31,570 nt of DNA from Microcaldota archaeon (lineage in GTDB: Archaea > Micrarchaeota > Micrarchaeia > Micrarchaeales > Micrarchaeaceae), in the NCBI GenBank assembly GCA_021836925.1, contig JAKBHG010000001.1, positions 1-31,570 on the forward strand. Direction: 5' to 3'. Position 1 is the first letter of the stretch, and each line of letters begins with the position of its first letter. Positions 7,021-13,701 of this stretch are shown one piece after another. The position numbers were made by a program, and so were the translations under genes. The notes beneath the pieces were generated by a model. The model was not told the origin of the DNA, did not search any database, and worked only from the letters and a program-made list of their open reading frames with translations.

Positions 7021-7156
7021 GCGTTCTCTAATAGAAATACACACGGAGATTATGCGGCAGCACACTCTTCCCAAAGGCAAACTTTTGTTTACCTAAGTAG
7101 AATTATTTTATTGCGGTAAAACAATTTTTATTGTAATATACTAAAGTGTATGTGAT
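7021..7156. other. AT-rich intergenic stretch with short inverted repeats
   Basis: No gene is supported between the ftsZ promoter and the end of the gene at 7157. The sequence is AT-rich and holds an inverted repeat at about 7074-7093 (AGGCAAAC, TTTT loop, GTTTACCT; one mismatch) and another reading ACAAT-AAAA-ATTGT on the minus strand near 7119-7132. It may serve as the 3' end signal for the minus-strand genes 7970-7157, but no clean poly-T run follows either hairpin. Confidence 0.4.
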
Positions 7157-7345
7157 TCAGTGTATGAGTTTGCTCTTGTCGCGCCTCTTCGCTATCTCCT
7201 CATCGCTGTCATCCAGCCAGCTTTTCGGGCGCCATTTGTCGTCGTCATCCTTTTTCCTGCCCCTGGGATTTACTGCGCTCCGCTGCTCCTTGAGTCTCAA
7301 CATTGCAAGGTTGTCATTGCTAATAGTATCACTTGGCCTCCACAT
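7157..7345 (-). CDS. Small charged protein of unknown function
   Basis: A 62-residue, very hydrophilic protein with an acidic run (KKDDDDKWRPKSW) and a basic C-terminus. I do not recognise a family. It overlaps the 3' end of the upstream gene by 17 bases, which is compatible with translational coupling. Its codons (AGG, AAG, GAG, ATA, GAC) match the neighbouring genes, which supports it as real. An internal ATG (LAMLRLKEQ) could be the true start. Tryptophans at WRPKSW suggest a short interaction motif, but that is speculation. Confidence 0.5.
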   Translation of the reverse strand: MWRPSDTISNDNLAMLRLKEQRSAVNPRGRKKDDDDKWRPKSWLDDSDEEIAKRRDKSKLIH

Positions 7346-7970
7346 AGCTGCTGGTTATCGTGCCGTTTGTGGACATTATGACGAACAGCGACTTTGTAGC
7401 TCCGCCTGCCGTGTAGTTTATCAGCCATGAGTTTTCAAAGGAGGCATTGAGCGGCGTGAAGTTCGCCGGGATCGCATTGTAGAAATGCGCGTGCACTGAT
7501 GTCTCATTATATCCGTACGTCGATACGTAGTCCTTTATTGGCGTGTAGTTCTGCGCGTACGACTGCGCTATGGCGATATATGGCGAACCTATTACGTAGT
7601 TGTAGTAGCTGTTGAGAAGGCTGCCGACGCCATATATGCTGCAGTTGTTCGAGTACACGCTGTAGACTGTCGGTGCCAGGCCGAGCGCAGGGTAGTCGAA
7701 GCTCTCGGTGAGTATGGTCGGGCAGGGCCGCGTTGAGTTGTACACGATGTTGACTACGATGTTCCAGCTGTCGTTCTTCAGGCTGGAGCCGCTTACGTTC
7801 ACCACATTTATTATTGCGGTGGGTGAGTGCGCCTTTAGGTCGTTGAGCACTATCTGCTCCGCCTGCGCCTGCGTGAGCGGCGTCTTGTATGTATATTTAA
7901 GCAGGAAGAATGCGCCAAGAACAATTCCTATGATTACAGCGGCAACCACTACTTTTCCAAAAAGGTCCAT
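7329..7970 (-). CDS. Membrane-anchored extracytoplasmic protein of unknown function
   Basis: A 213-residue protein with one N-terminal transmembrane helix (residues about 7-27, VVVAAVIIGIVLGAFFLLKY). A 185-residue outside domain follows, rich in Tyr, Ser and Asn and carrying several N-x-S/T sequons (for example NVSG, NYTP, NETS, NASF). Two cysteines could form a disulfide. The LTQAQAEQIVLNDL stretch after the anchor recalls PepSY-like openings, but this is weak. No catalytic motif is seen. Topology and sequons imply a glycosylated surface protein (inference). It is divergent from argF and overlaps the small gene downstream. Confidence 0.75.
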   Translation of the reverse strand: MDLFGKVVVAAVIIGIVLGAFFLLKYTYKTPLTQAQAEQIVLNDLKAHSPTAIINVVNVSGSSLKNDSWNIVVNIVYNSTRPCPTILTESFDYPALGLAPTVYSVYSNNCSIYGVGSLLNSYYNYVIGSPYIAIAQSYAQNYTPIKDYVSTYGYNETSVHAHFYNAIPANFTPLNASFENSWLINYTAGGATKSLFVIMSTNGTITSSYVEAK

Positions 7971-8074
7971 CTTTCCACGTCATGGTATATTGACAGCAAA
8001 CAATTTAACTCTTTATCGGCACATAATAAGATAGGTTGAAGGAGTATAGGATAGCGCGGATATGGTGGTGATGG

Positions 8075-8980
8075 ATGAATTTTGTAAGCGTTGACGATGT
8101 TTCTGCCGAGCAGATGCACAGGATATTTGACATTGCGGACAGGATAAAGGAAGGCAAGATGGAGGTATCGATCGAACCGAACGCTGTAATGGTGCTGCTT
8201 TTCGAGAAGCCTTCCACCAGGACGAGGGTATCGTTCGAGGCGGCGATGGCGAAGCTGGGCGGCAAATCGATATACCTTGACAGCACGACCACCCAGATAT
8301 CCAGGGGTGAGAGCCTTTCCGATACTGCCAAGGTGATCAGCGGATATGCGAACTACCTCGTAGCGAGGCTGAACAGGCATTCGGACATCTTAGAGCTGGC
8401 GGCGAACGCGACCATACCGGTCATCAATGCGCTGACGGATTTGGAGCACCCGTGCCAGGCGCTGAGCGACCTTTATACGGTAAGGGATGCGAAGAAGGCA
8501 CTCAAGAGGATGAGGCTGGCGTTCGTGGGCGACATAGCGGCGAACACCGCAAATTCGCTCATGCTTGCAGGTGCGAAGCTGGGCGTTGACATAGCGCTCA
8601 TAGGCCCGAAGGAGTACCAGCCGAATCCGGTGTACTTCACAAAGGCGAAGGAGTACGGCAATGTAGAGGTTTACAGCGACCCGAAGGAGGGGCTGAGCGA
8701 CGTGGACGTGGTGTACACCGACACGTTCGTGAGCATGGGCCAGGAAGAGGAGGCCAAGCGAAGGAAAGCGCTTTTCGCGCCGTACCAGGTTAACACTGAA
8801 ATGATGAAGAACGCGAACGAGGATGCGATAGTCATGCACTGCCTGCCAGCACATAGGGGCGAGGAAATAAGCGCGGATGTGATCGATGGCCCGAGGAGCG
8901 TGGTCTGGGAGCAGGCGAAAAACAAGATGCTGATCGAGGAAGCGATAATTCTCTATCTCTCAGAAAATGAGAGCGAGTAG
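8075..8980 (+). CDS. argF: Ornithine carbamoyltransferase
   Basis: A 301-residue OTCase that makes citrulline from ornithine and carbamoyl phosphate in the cytoplasm, or runs in reverse in arginine fermentation. Motifs: carbamoyl-phosphate site STRTR at 47-51, HPCQ at 125-128, the ornithine-loop DTFVSMG near residue 215, and HCLPA at 255-259, which distinguishes OTCase from aspartate carbamoyltransferase. Length is normal. GGTGAT lies just upstream of the ATG (two-base spacing). No other arginine or carbamoyl-phosphate genes are in the window, so its direction and role (biosynthesis versus ATP-yielding catabolism) cannot be read from context. Confidence 0.96.
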   Translation: MNFVSVDDVSAEQMHRIFDIADRIKEGKMEVSIEPNAVMVLLFEKPSTRTRVSFEAAMAKLGGKSIYLDSTTTQISRGESLSDTAKVISGYANYLVARLNRHSDILELAANATIPVINALTDLEHPCQALSDLYTVRDAKKALKRMRLAFVGDIAANTANSLMLAGAKLGVDIALIGPKEYQPNPVYFTKAKEYGNVEVYSDPKEGLSDVDVVYTDTFVSMGQEEEAKRRKALFAPYQVNTEMMKNANEDAIVMHCLPAHRGEEISADVIDGPRSVVWEQAKNKMLIEEAIILYLSENESE

Positions 8981-9021
8981 CGGATTTTTTATTATTTCCT
9001 TGAAATACCTAATTTGATGCA

Positions 9022-9930
9022 ATGCAGTGCGGCGCAATATCAATCAGGCGGGCCCAGTCGGCGATGGAGTACCTGATGACGTACGGCTGGGCGATACTGA
9101 TCATCGCGGTCGTCCTCGCGGCACTTTTCAGCCTCGGAGTCTTCAACACAGCAAACCTTGGACCAAGGGCGCAGCCCGGTTCATGCCATGTCTTCAGGCC
9201 TGGAGGACCAGGCACCAACACGAATGTGAACCTTGAAGGAATTTGCAACGGCGAACTGCCAGAGTATGTAGCAGGTTTCAATGGGCAAAATGCGTCTGTA
9301 AATTTGAACGTTACAAAAATTCCTATTGGCGCTTCTGCAAGAACAGTTGTTGCTTGGTTCTATGCTACGGCTCAGCCACCTAGCAGCAATCAGGACTCAA
9401 TTTTTGCTTATGGGACTGCAAATTCTTGCGATCAGACTTTTTGGGTTTCTGTCACGTCCCCATCAAACACATGCGATGGGGGCCAAATTTTTATAGATAA
9501 TTGGTGTACCTGCCAGGCTTTTCCAGGATTTACCTCATTAACAACACGAAAATGGTATTTTGTAGCGGACGAGTACAATGGCACAAATCAAATAGGTTAT
9601 TTAGGCGATGGAGGCAATTTAGTCAGCGTACATACTGCCGTTAGTATAAACACAGGCAGTTCGCCTTTTTACATTGGGTATTGGACAGTCAGACAATATT
9701 TCAACGGATCTATAGCCAATGTTCAAGTCTACAACTCGTCCCTCTCATCAAACGAGATATCTTTGCTTTACCAAGAAGGAGTGGGAGGGACGCCCATAGA
9801 CCTGCAGAACCTCGTGGGCTGGTGGCCCCTTAACGGGAACGCGCAGGACTACAGCGGCAACAATAACAACGGTGAGGCTACCAACGTAATCTTCACGAGT
9901 CAGTGGACGGGCGGCTACTCGGTGCCTTGA
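9022..9930 (+). CDS. LamG-domain surface protein with class III (pilin-type) signal peptide
   Basis: A 302-residue exported protein. The N-terminus (RRAQSAMEYLMTYGWAILII) is a class III archaeal signal: a basic stretch, a processing site before Q and E a few residues later, then the hydrophobic pilin helix. Residues about 85-250 look like a LamG/concanavalin fold (FNGSIANVQVYNSSLSSNEI is the typical end strand). A second LamG-like opening follows (LVGWWPLNGNAQDYSG). Four central cysteines could form disulfides. The middle (about 9290-9780) is much richer in A/T and uses AAT, AAA and TTT codons, unlike both ends. The last 99 bases are duplicated at 1-99. It probably binds glycans or forms pilus-like surface structures (inference). 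Confidence 0.85.
   Translation: MQCGAISIRRAQSAMEYLMTYGWAILIIAVVLAALFSLGVFNTANLGPRAQPGSCHVFRPGGPGTNTNVNLEGICNGELPEYVAGFNGQNASVNLNVTKIPIGASARTVVAWFYATAQPPSSNQDSIFAYGTANSCDQTFWVSVTSPSNTCDGGQIFIDNWCTCQAFPGFTSLTTRKWYFVADEYNGTNQIGYLGDGGNLVSVHTAVSINTGSSPFYIGYWTVRQYFNGSIANVQVYNSSLSSNEISLLYQEGVGGTPIDLQNLVGWWPLNGNAQDYSGNNNNGEATNVIFTSQWTGGYSVP
9832..9930 (+). repeat. Copy B of the 99-base direct repeat (mate at 1-99)
   Basis: This is the 3' end of the LamG gene at 9022-9930. The first 66 bases are almost unchanged from copy A and the divergence is near the stop codon, a pattern suggesting recent duplication or ongoing gene conversion upstream of the tail. Confidence 0.85.
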
Positions 9931-9938
9931 CCCTATAA

Positions 9939-10391
9939 TCAGCCGAATATCGCTCCGAAGCCGGCGTTGCCCTTGTCCTTCTCTTCCTTTATCGTTGCGA
10001 GCAGCTTCTCCTCCTGCTCCTTCGGGGCCCTCTTCACGCTCTTGAACCTCTCGGCGAACATCTTCTCCGCGCTGTCGAGGAATTCATCGGCGGCGCTTAT
10101 GTAGATGTAGGACTTGCCCTGGTCAAGGCCTGATGATGCGCCGTCCCTTATGGAATACTCCTGCCTGGTGAAAATTAGGTTTGCGTACTTGTCTTCCTTA
10201 AGCTTCCTTATGAATTCGGCCCTCTTTGCCTCGCTCTCCTCGTGGGCCTTCTTCTCATCTTCGGTCATCTTGCCTTCAGGCTTGTCAGGTCCGGCGGATA
10301 CCATCTCGGCGCTGAGCGCGGGATCGAACTCGAGCCTAGCCTTGAGGTCGTTGAGCTCTGAACTGTCGCATTCGTAAACCCTTTCGGCCAT
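9939..10391 (-). CDS. Conserved-looking hypothetical protein after eS8
   Basis: A 150-residue soluble, highly charged protein that I do not recognise. It has a short N-terminal part with one cysteine (YECDSSEL), a predicted charged helix at about residues 38-66 (MTEDEKKAHEESEAKRAEF), a more structured segment at 67-105 (YANLIFTRQEYSIRDG, then SYIYISA), and another charged helix ending GFGAIFG. It lies 19 bases downstream of eS8 on the same strand, so it is probably co-transcribed and may have a ribosome- or RNA-related role; that is only guilt by association. It is convergent with the LamG gene. Confidence 0.7.
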   Translation of the reverse strand: MAERVYECDSSELNDLKARLEFDPALSAEMVSAGPDKPEGKMTEDEKKAHEESEAKRAEFIRKLKEDKYANLIFTRQEYSIRDGASSGLDQGKSYIYISAADEFLDSAEKMFAERFKSVKRAPKEQEEKLLATIKEEKDKGNAGFGAIFG

Positions 10392-10410
10392 AGGAACCAG
10401 CCATTGAGGA

Positions 10411-10803
10411 TTATTGCTGCTCGAGCAGCTTGGCGTTTATCGTGCCATCCCTTCCGACCCTGTTGAGCACTACTGCCTTGCCCATGTCGGTGCTTATTAT
10501 CGTGCCTTTTGTTATTATGTTCAGCCTGGCAAAGTTCTTGTTGTCCCTTGACTCGAGGACGCCCTTTATCGCCATCTTCTTGTAGCCGTCCTTTGTAAGC
10601 AGGTTGACCTCTGCCGTCCTCTTGAGCTTCGTGGTCACGCTGCCTCCGCGCCTCCTTATGCTAGATATGCCCCTGCTTGCGCCGAGCTTCGTCTCTGCGG
10701 GGAAGTTCCCAATCTCACTCCTCCTCTTGTCCCTGAACTTGGCTACTTTCTTGCCGTTGCCTGCGCTCTTGGTGCTTGACCTGCCATGCATTCTTCCGCT
10801 CAT
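10411..10803 (-). CDS. rps8e: 30S ribosomal protein eS8
   Basis: A 130-residue eS8. Landmarks are the basic N-terminus (MSGRMHGRSSTKSAG), the signature GNFPAETKLG followed by IRRRGGSVTTKLKR, and the C-terminal barrel with ITKGTIISTDMGKAVVLNRVGRDGTINAKL. An in-frame GTG at 10812 lies inside the ribosome-binding site (GTGAT-TAAG-ATG), so the ATG at 10803 is chosen. It is divergent from the MetRS beta-type gene across a 110-base gap and followed by an unknown gene. Confidence 0.95.
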   Translation of the reverse strand: MSGRMHGRSSTKSAGNGKKVAKFRDKRRSEIGNFPAETKLGASRGISSIRRRGGSVTTKLKRTAEVNLLTKDGYKKMAIKGVLESRDNKNFARLNIITKGTIISTDMGKAVVLNRVGRDGTINAKLLEQQ

Positions 10804-10913
10804 CTTAATCACGCTGATGAAATACTGATAAAAACAGCATTATTAGTTTATCCCGTCCATTATTTATTCCTTACTGTGCGATATATTCTTTTGCTGCTGG
10901 ACAAGGTGCTTGG

Positions 10914-11240
10914 ATGATAAACATAGAGGATTTCCAGAAGGTAGAGCTTAAGGTCGGGAAGATACTTGAAGCCAGGGACCTGGAGGGTGCAAGGAAGCCG
11001 ATGTACGTGTTGAAGGTCGACATAGGCGAGGAGAGCCCAAGGGAGATAGTGGCAGGCATAGCGGACAGGTATTCTAAGGAGGAGCTCATCGGCAGGAGCA
11101 TAATTGTAGTCGCAAACCTGGAGCCGAAGAGGGTGGCGAACTTCCAGTCAAACGGGATGCTGCTCGCGGCAGAGTCCGATGGCGAACTGGCCATTCTCAC
11201 CACAGACAAGGAGATTAAGCCTGGGTCCGGGATACACTGA
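10914..11240 (+). CDS. Free-standing tRNA-binding domain (MetRS beta / CsaA-like)
   Basis: A 108-residue EMAP-II/OB-fold tRNA-binding protein: IEDFQKVELKVGKILEAR at the start, then the diagnostic IVAGIADRYS and VVANLEPKR segments and SNGMLLAAES, all standard for the C-terminal domain of methionyl-tRNA synthetase. The MetRS gene at 11884-13569 lacks this domain, so this is probably its separate beta subunit that increases tRNA affinity. GGTG precedes the ATG by several bases, and GCGATATATTC at about 10876-10886 is a plausible TATA box. The next ORF is the carbonic anhydrase remnant. Confidence 0.92.
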   Translation: MINIEDFQKVELKVGKILEARDLEGARKPMYVLKVDIGEESPREIVAGIADRYSKEELIGRSIIVVANLEPKRVANFQSNGMLLAAESDGELAILTTDKEIKPGSGIH

Positions 11241-11289
11241 TGCGCTAATACTGAAACATATCATACTAATATCGCAAGCGGTGTTTGTT

Positions 11290-11575
11290 ATGATGAAGAC
11301 GGAGACCAATTTTGCAAACCTGATTGAAGGCAATGGGAGGTTCCTCAGGAAGAACGAGGAGTTCAGGAGGCTCAGCACGGGACAGCAGCCCGAGTACGTG
11401 GTAGTTACGTGCTCCGACTCGCGCACCGCGCCAACCATAGCGACTGATTCCGGCAAGGGCCCAGAGGGAAGCGCTGATGAAGAGCAGCGCGATAAGGAAG
11501 GTATTCGAGAGCGGTGCGCTTGAGATAAGGATCGGTCTTTACGACATAGGGACAGGGGAGCTGAAGGTTATATGA
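11290..11575 (+). pseudogene. Beta-carbonic anhydrase remnant (internal deletion and frameshift)
   Basis: The first frame, from ATG 11290 (GGTGTT upstream), encodes the N-terminus of a beta-carbonic anhydrase: NFANLIEGNGRFLRKNEEF, then GQQPEYVVVTCSDSRTAPT with the zinc Cys and the Asp/Arg dyad (CSDSR, residues about 41-45). The match ends soon after. A different frame from about 11445 to the TGA at 11573-11575 encodes the family C-terminus: REALMKSSAIRKVFESGALEIRIGLYDIGTGELKVI. The middle of the enzyme (roughly 80-100 residues, including the H-x-x-C zinc ligands) is missing, so no active enzyme can be made. The remnant still overlaps the acylphosphatase start as ATGA. Confidence 0.85.
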
Positions 11576-11865
11576 AGACTTTATATGCGAAAGTCCATGG
11601 GAACGTGCAGGGTGTCGGGTACAGGGATCTCGTAAGAAGGGCCGCGCTGCATCTCGGCATAACCGGAAGCGTGAAGAATGAGGATGACGGTTCCGTAAGC
11701 ATAATCGCATCCGGCGAGGATGGAAGCCTCGATCGCTTCTTCAAGGAGATAAAGGTAGACTACCAGTATGGGCCAAGCGTATTCGACATTGAGTTCATGA
11801 ACGAGAGCCCGAAACACACAGTCACTGACAGGAAAGGGAACAAAAGCTTCGAGGTCGCGAGGTAG
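11572..11865 (+). CDS. acyP: Acylphosphatase
   Basis: A 97-residue acylphosphatase that hydrolyses small acyl phosphates such as acetyl or carbamoyl phosphate. The catalytic arginine is in the phosphate loop GNVQGVGYR (about residues 10-18) and the catalytic asparagine in GSVKNEDDGSV (about residue 36). The ATG overlaps the stop of the carbonic anhydrase remnant (ATGA), showing the two were once translationally coupled. It is intact and convergent with metG. Confidence 0.95.
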   Translation: MKTLYAKVHGNVQGVGYRDLVRRAALHLGITGSVKNEDDGSVSIIASGEDGSLDRFFKEIKVDYQYGPSVFDIEFMNESPKHTVTDRKGNKSFEVAR

Positions 11866-11883
11866 CAGGAGGCCATTAGACCG

Positions 11884-13569
11884 TTACGAAGGAGTGGAAA
11901 ACTTGCCGAGCGCTGCCAATTGGTCCTCAGTCATCTTCTGGAATATGGGTTTTATCTCCCTATCGGTCGCCACTGTTATGTCCCTGTCAAGCATATCGGC
12001 GCTTGGCGGATCGCTTATGCTGAAATACGAGAGTATGTTCGACGAGGCATTAGGCGCGAATGGATGGACCAGTATGCCAATGCTGTACACGATCTGGACT
12101 AGGGAATTCATCACCTGCACAAATTCCTCTTTCTTGGCCGCGTCCGACTTCATCGCCTTCGCCAGCGACCAGGGCTCCCTTTCGTTCAACATGGTATTCC
12201 CAAGCGTTGCCAACTCGACAACGGCGTAAATGGCGTCCCTCATGTTCAAAGACCCGAAGCCCTCATCATAGCCCTTTACCCTCTTTTCGATTTCTGAGCG
12301 TATGTCCTCTTTCAGCGCCTGGGCCGACCGTGGATCGTTTGACACTTTGCCGGAGAGCGCTCCTGTATTGTTCTTGTAGAGCGTCACTACCCTGTTCACA
12401 AGATTTCCTATTTTGTCATTCATTATCTTGTCGACTATTTCCTTCAGCAGATCTATGGAAAACTCGCTGTCTGCATTCTCAGGGCACATGTACATTAGCG
12501 AGAACCTCCAGTAATCAGATGGCATTATGGCGAGCGCATTCTCGAGATTCAGCCCGACTTTGCTGCTCTTCGAGAACTTCACGCTCTTCGACGTGAGATA
12601 TTCGTACGCCTTCACCGAATGCGGCAGAACGTAGCCCAGGTCTGCGCCGATGAGTATGCCGGGGAATATTATCGTGTGGAACTCTATGTTTTCGTTTGCC
12701 ATGAACTGTATGAGTTCGGTATCCTTCCCTTTCCAGTATTCCTGCCACTTTGCTGAATCCCACTCCTTCGTGATTCCCATATATCCTATTACGGCATCGA
12801 ACCACACGTAGAAGACCAGGTCTTCGAACCCTTTCTCATTTACCTGGAACCCCCACTTCATATTCCTAGTTATGTCCCTGGGCTTTAGCCCGTTCTTTAT
12901 GTTGCCGAGAGACTCGTTGATCGCATTCTTGCTCCAGTTGTTACCGCTCGCCCCCTCGATGAACCCCTTTATCTTGCCCTGCAGCTTGTCCAGTGAAATG
13001 GCGAGGTTCTTTGTCTTCTTGAATGCTATGTCGGTGCTTCCACATATCGTGCAGTGCGGGTTTATTATCTGGTCAGGTTCCAGCAGCCTGCCGCATGTAT
13101 CGCACTGGTCGCCTCTGGCCTTCAACCCGTGGCAGAACGGGCACTCGCCTTCTATGAACCTGTCGGCGAGGAAGTGTTTGTCGACATTGCAGTATGCCTG
13201 GATGCTTTCTATTTCTGTGATATAGCCATTGGCCTTCAGCGCTTTGAAAAGCTCGTACACGACCTCCCTGTTCTGTTCCGTATGGGTCTTGCCGTAAAGA
13301 GTGAAGGTGCACCCCATGCCCTCGAACAGTCCCTTTATCTTCTCATGGAAACTATCCGACAGCTCTTTTGGATCCACCTTTTCCTTCAGCGCCTGCAGCT
13401 CTATCGCGGTCCCATGCTGGTCCGAGCCGCATATGAATATGGCATCCTCTCCTTTCATCTTCAGGTATTTGAAATATACGTCCGCAGGCAGCACCGACCC
13501 CACAAAGTTGCCAAGATGAGGTATGGCATACGAGTATGGGAGCGCTGACGTGACCAGCTTCTTCGGCAT
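11884..13569 (-). CDS. metG: Methionyl-tRNA synthetase, catalytic body
   Basis: A 561-residue class I synthetase. ATP-binding motifs are HLGN at residues 18-21 and KFSKS near residue 332 (KMSKS variant). The connective insert has three CxxC knuckles (CPFC, CDTC, CTIC), the zinc pattern of archaeal/E. coli-type MetRS. The helical anticodon-binding domain follows (YMCPENADSEFS...), and the chain stops without the C-terminal tRNA-binding domain, which is encoded separately at 10914-11240. An in-frame GTG at 13581 overlaps the GGTG ribosome-binding site, so the ATG at 13569 is preferred. Confidence 0.96.
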   Translation of the reverse strand: MPKKLVTSALPYSYAIPHLGNFVGSVLPADVYFKYLKMKGEDAIFICGSDQHGTAIELQALKEKVDPKELSDSFHEKIKGLFEGMGCTFTLYGKTHTEQNREVVYELFKALKANGYITEIESIQAYCNVDKHFLADRFIEGECPFCHGLKARGDQCDTCGRLLEPDQIINPHCTICGSTDIAFKKTKNLAISLDKLQGKIKGFIEGASGNNWSKNAINESLGNIKNGLKPRDITRNMKWGFQVNEKGFEDLVFYVWFDAVIGYMGITKEWDSAKWQEYWKGKDTELIQFMANENIEFHTIIFPGILIGADLGYVLPHSVKAYEYLTSKSVKFSKSSKVGLNLENALAIMPSDYWRFSLMYMCPENADSEFSIDLLKEIVDKIMNDKIGNLVNRVVTLYKNNTGALSGKVSNDPRSAQALKEDIRSEIEKRVKGYDEGFGSLNMRDAIYAVVELATLGNTMLNEREPWSLAKAMKSDAAKKEEFVQVMNSLVQIVYSIGILVHPFAPNASSNILSYFSISDPPSADMLDRDITVATDREIKPIFQKMTEDQLAALGKFSTPS

Positions 13570-13701
13570 TTTTAGTGGCACCTTCCGCTACAAAGTTATT
13601 GTGTATAGTTTATTATTGTTTTTCCGCGAACCTCTTTTGCAATTTCTTGGCTGCGATTACTTTAATTATTGCCCGTGCTAATATATGAAAGGGGTACATA
13701 C

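Noticed and set aside
11179..11523. 114-codon plus-strand frame taken as one gene
   Set aside because: Its first part overlaps the MetRS beta-type gene out of frame; only the part after 11290 matches carbonic anhydrase, and its C-terminal residues come after the frameshift.
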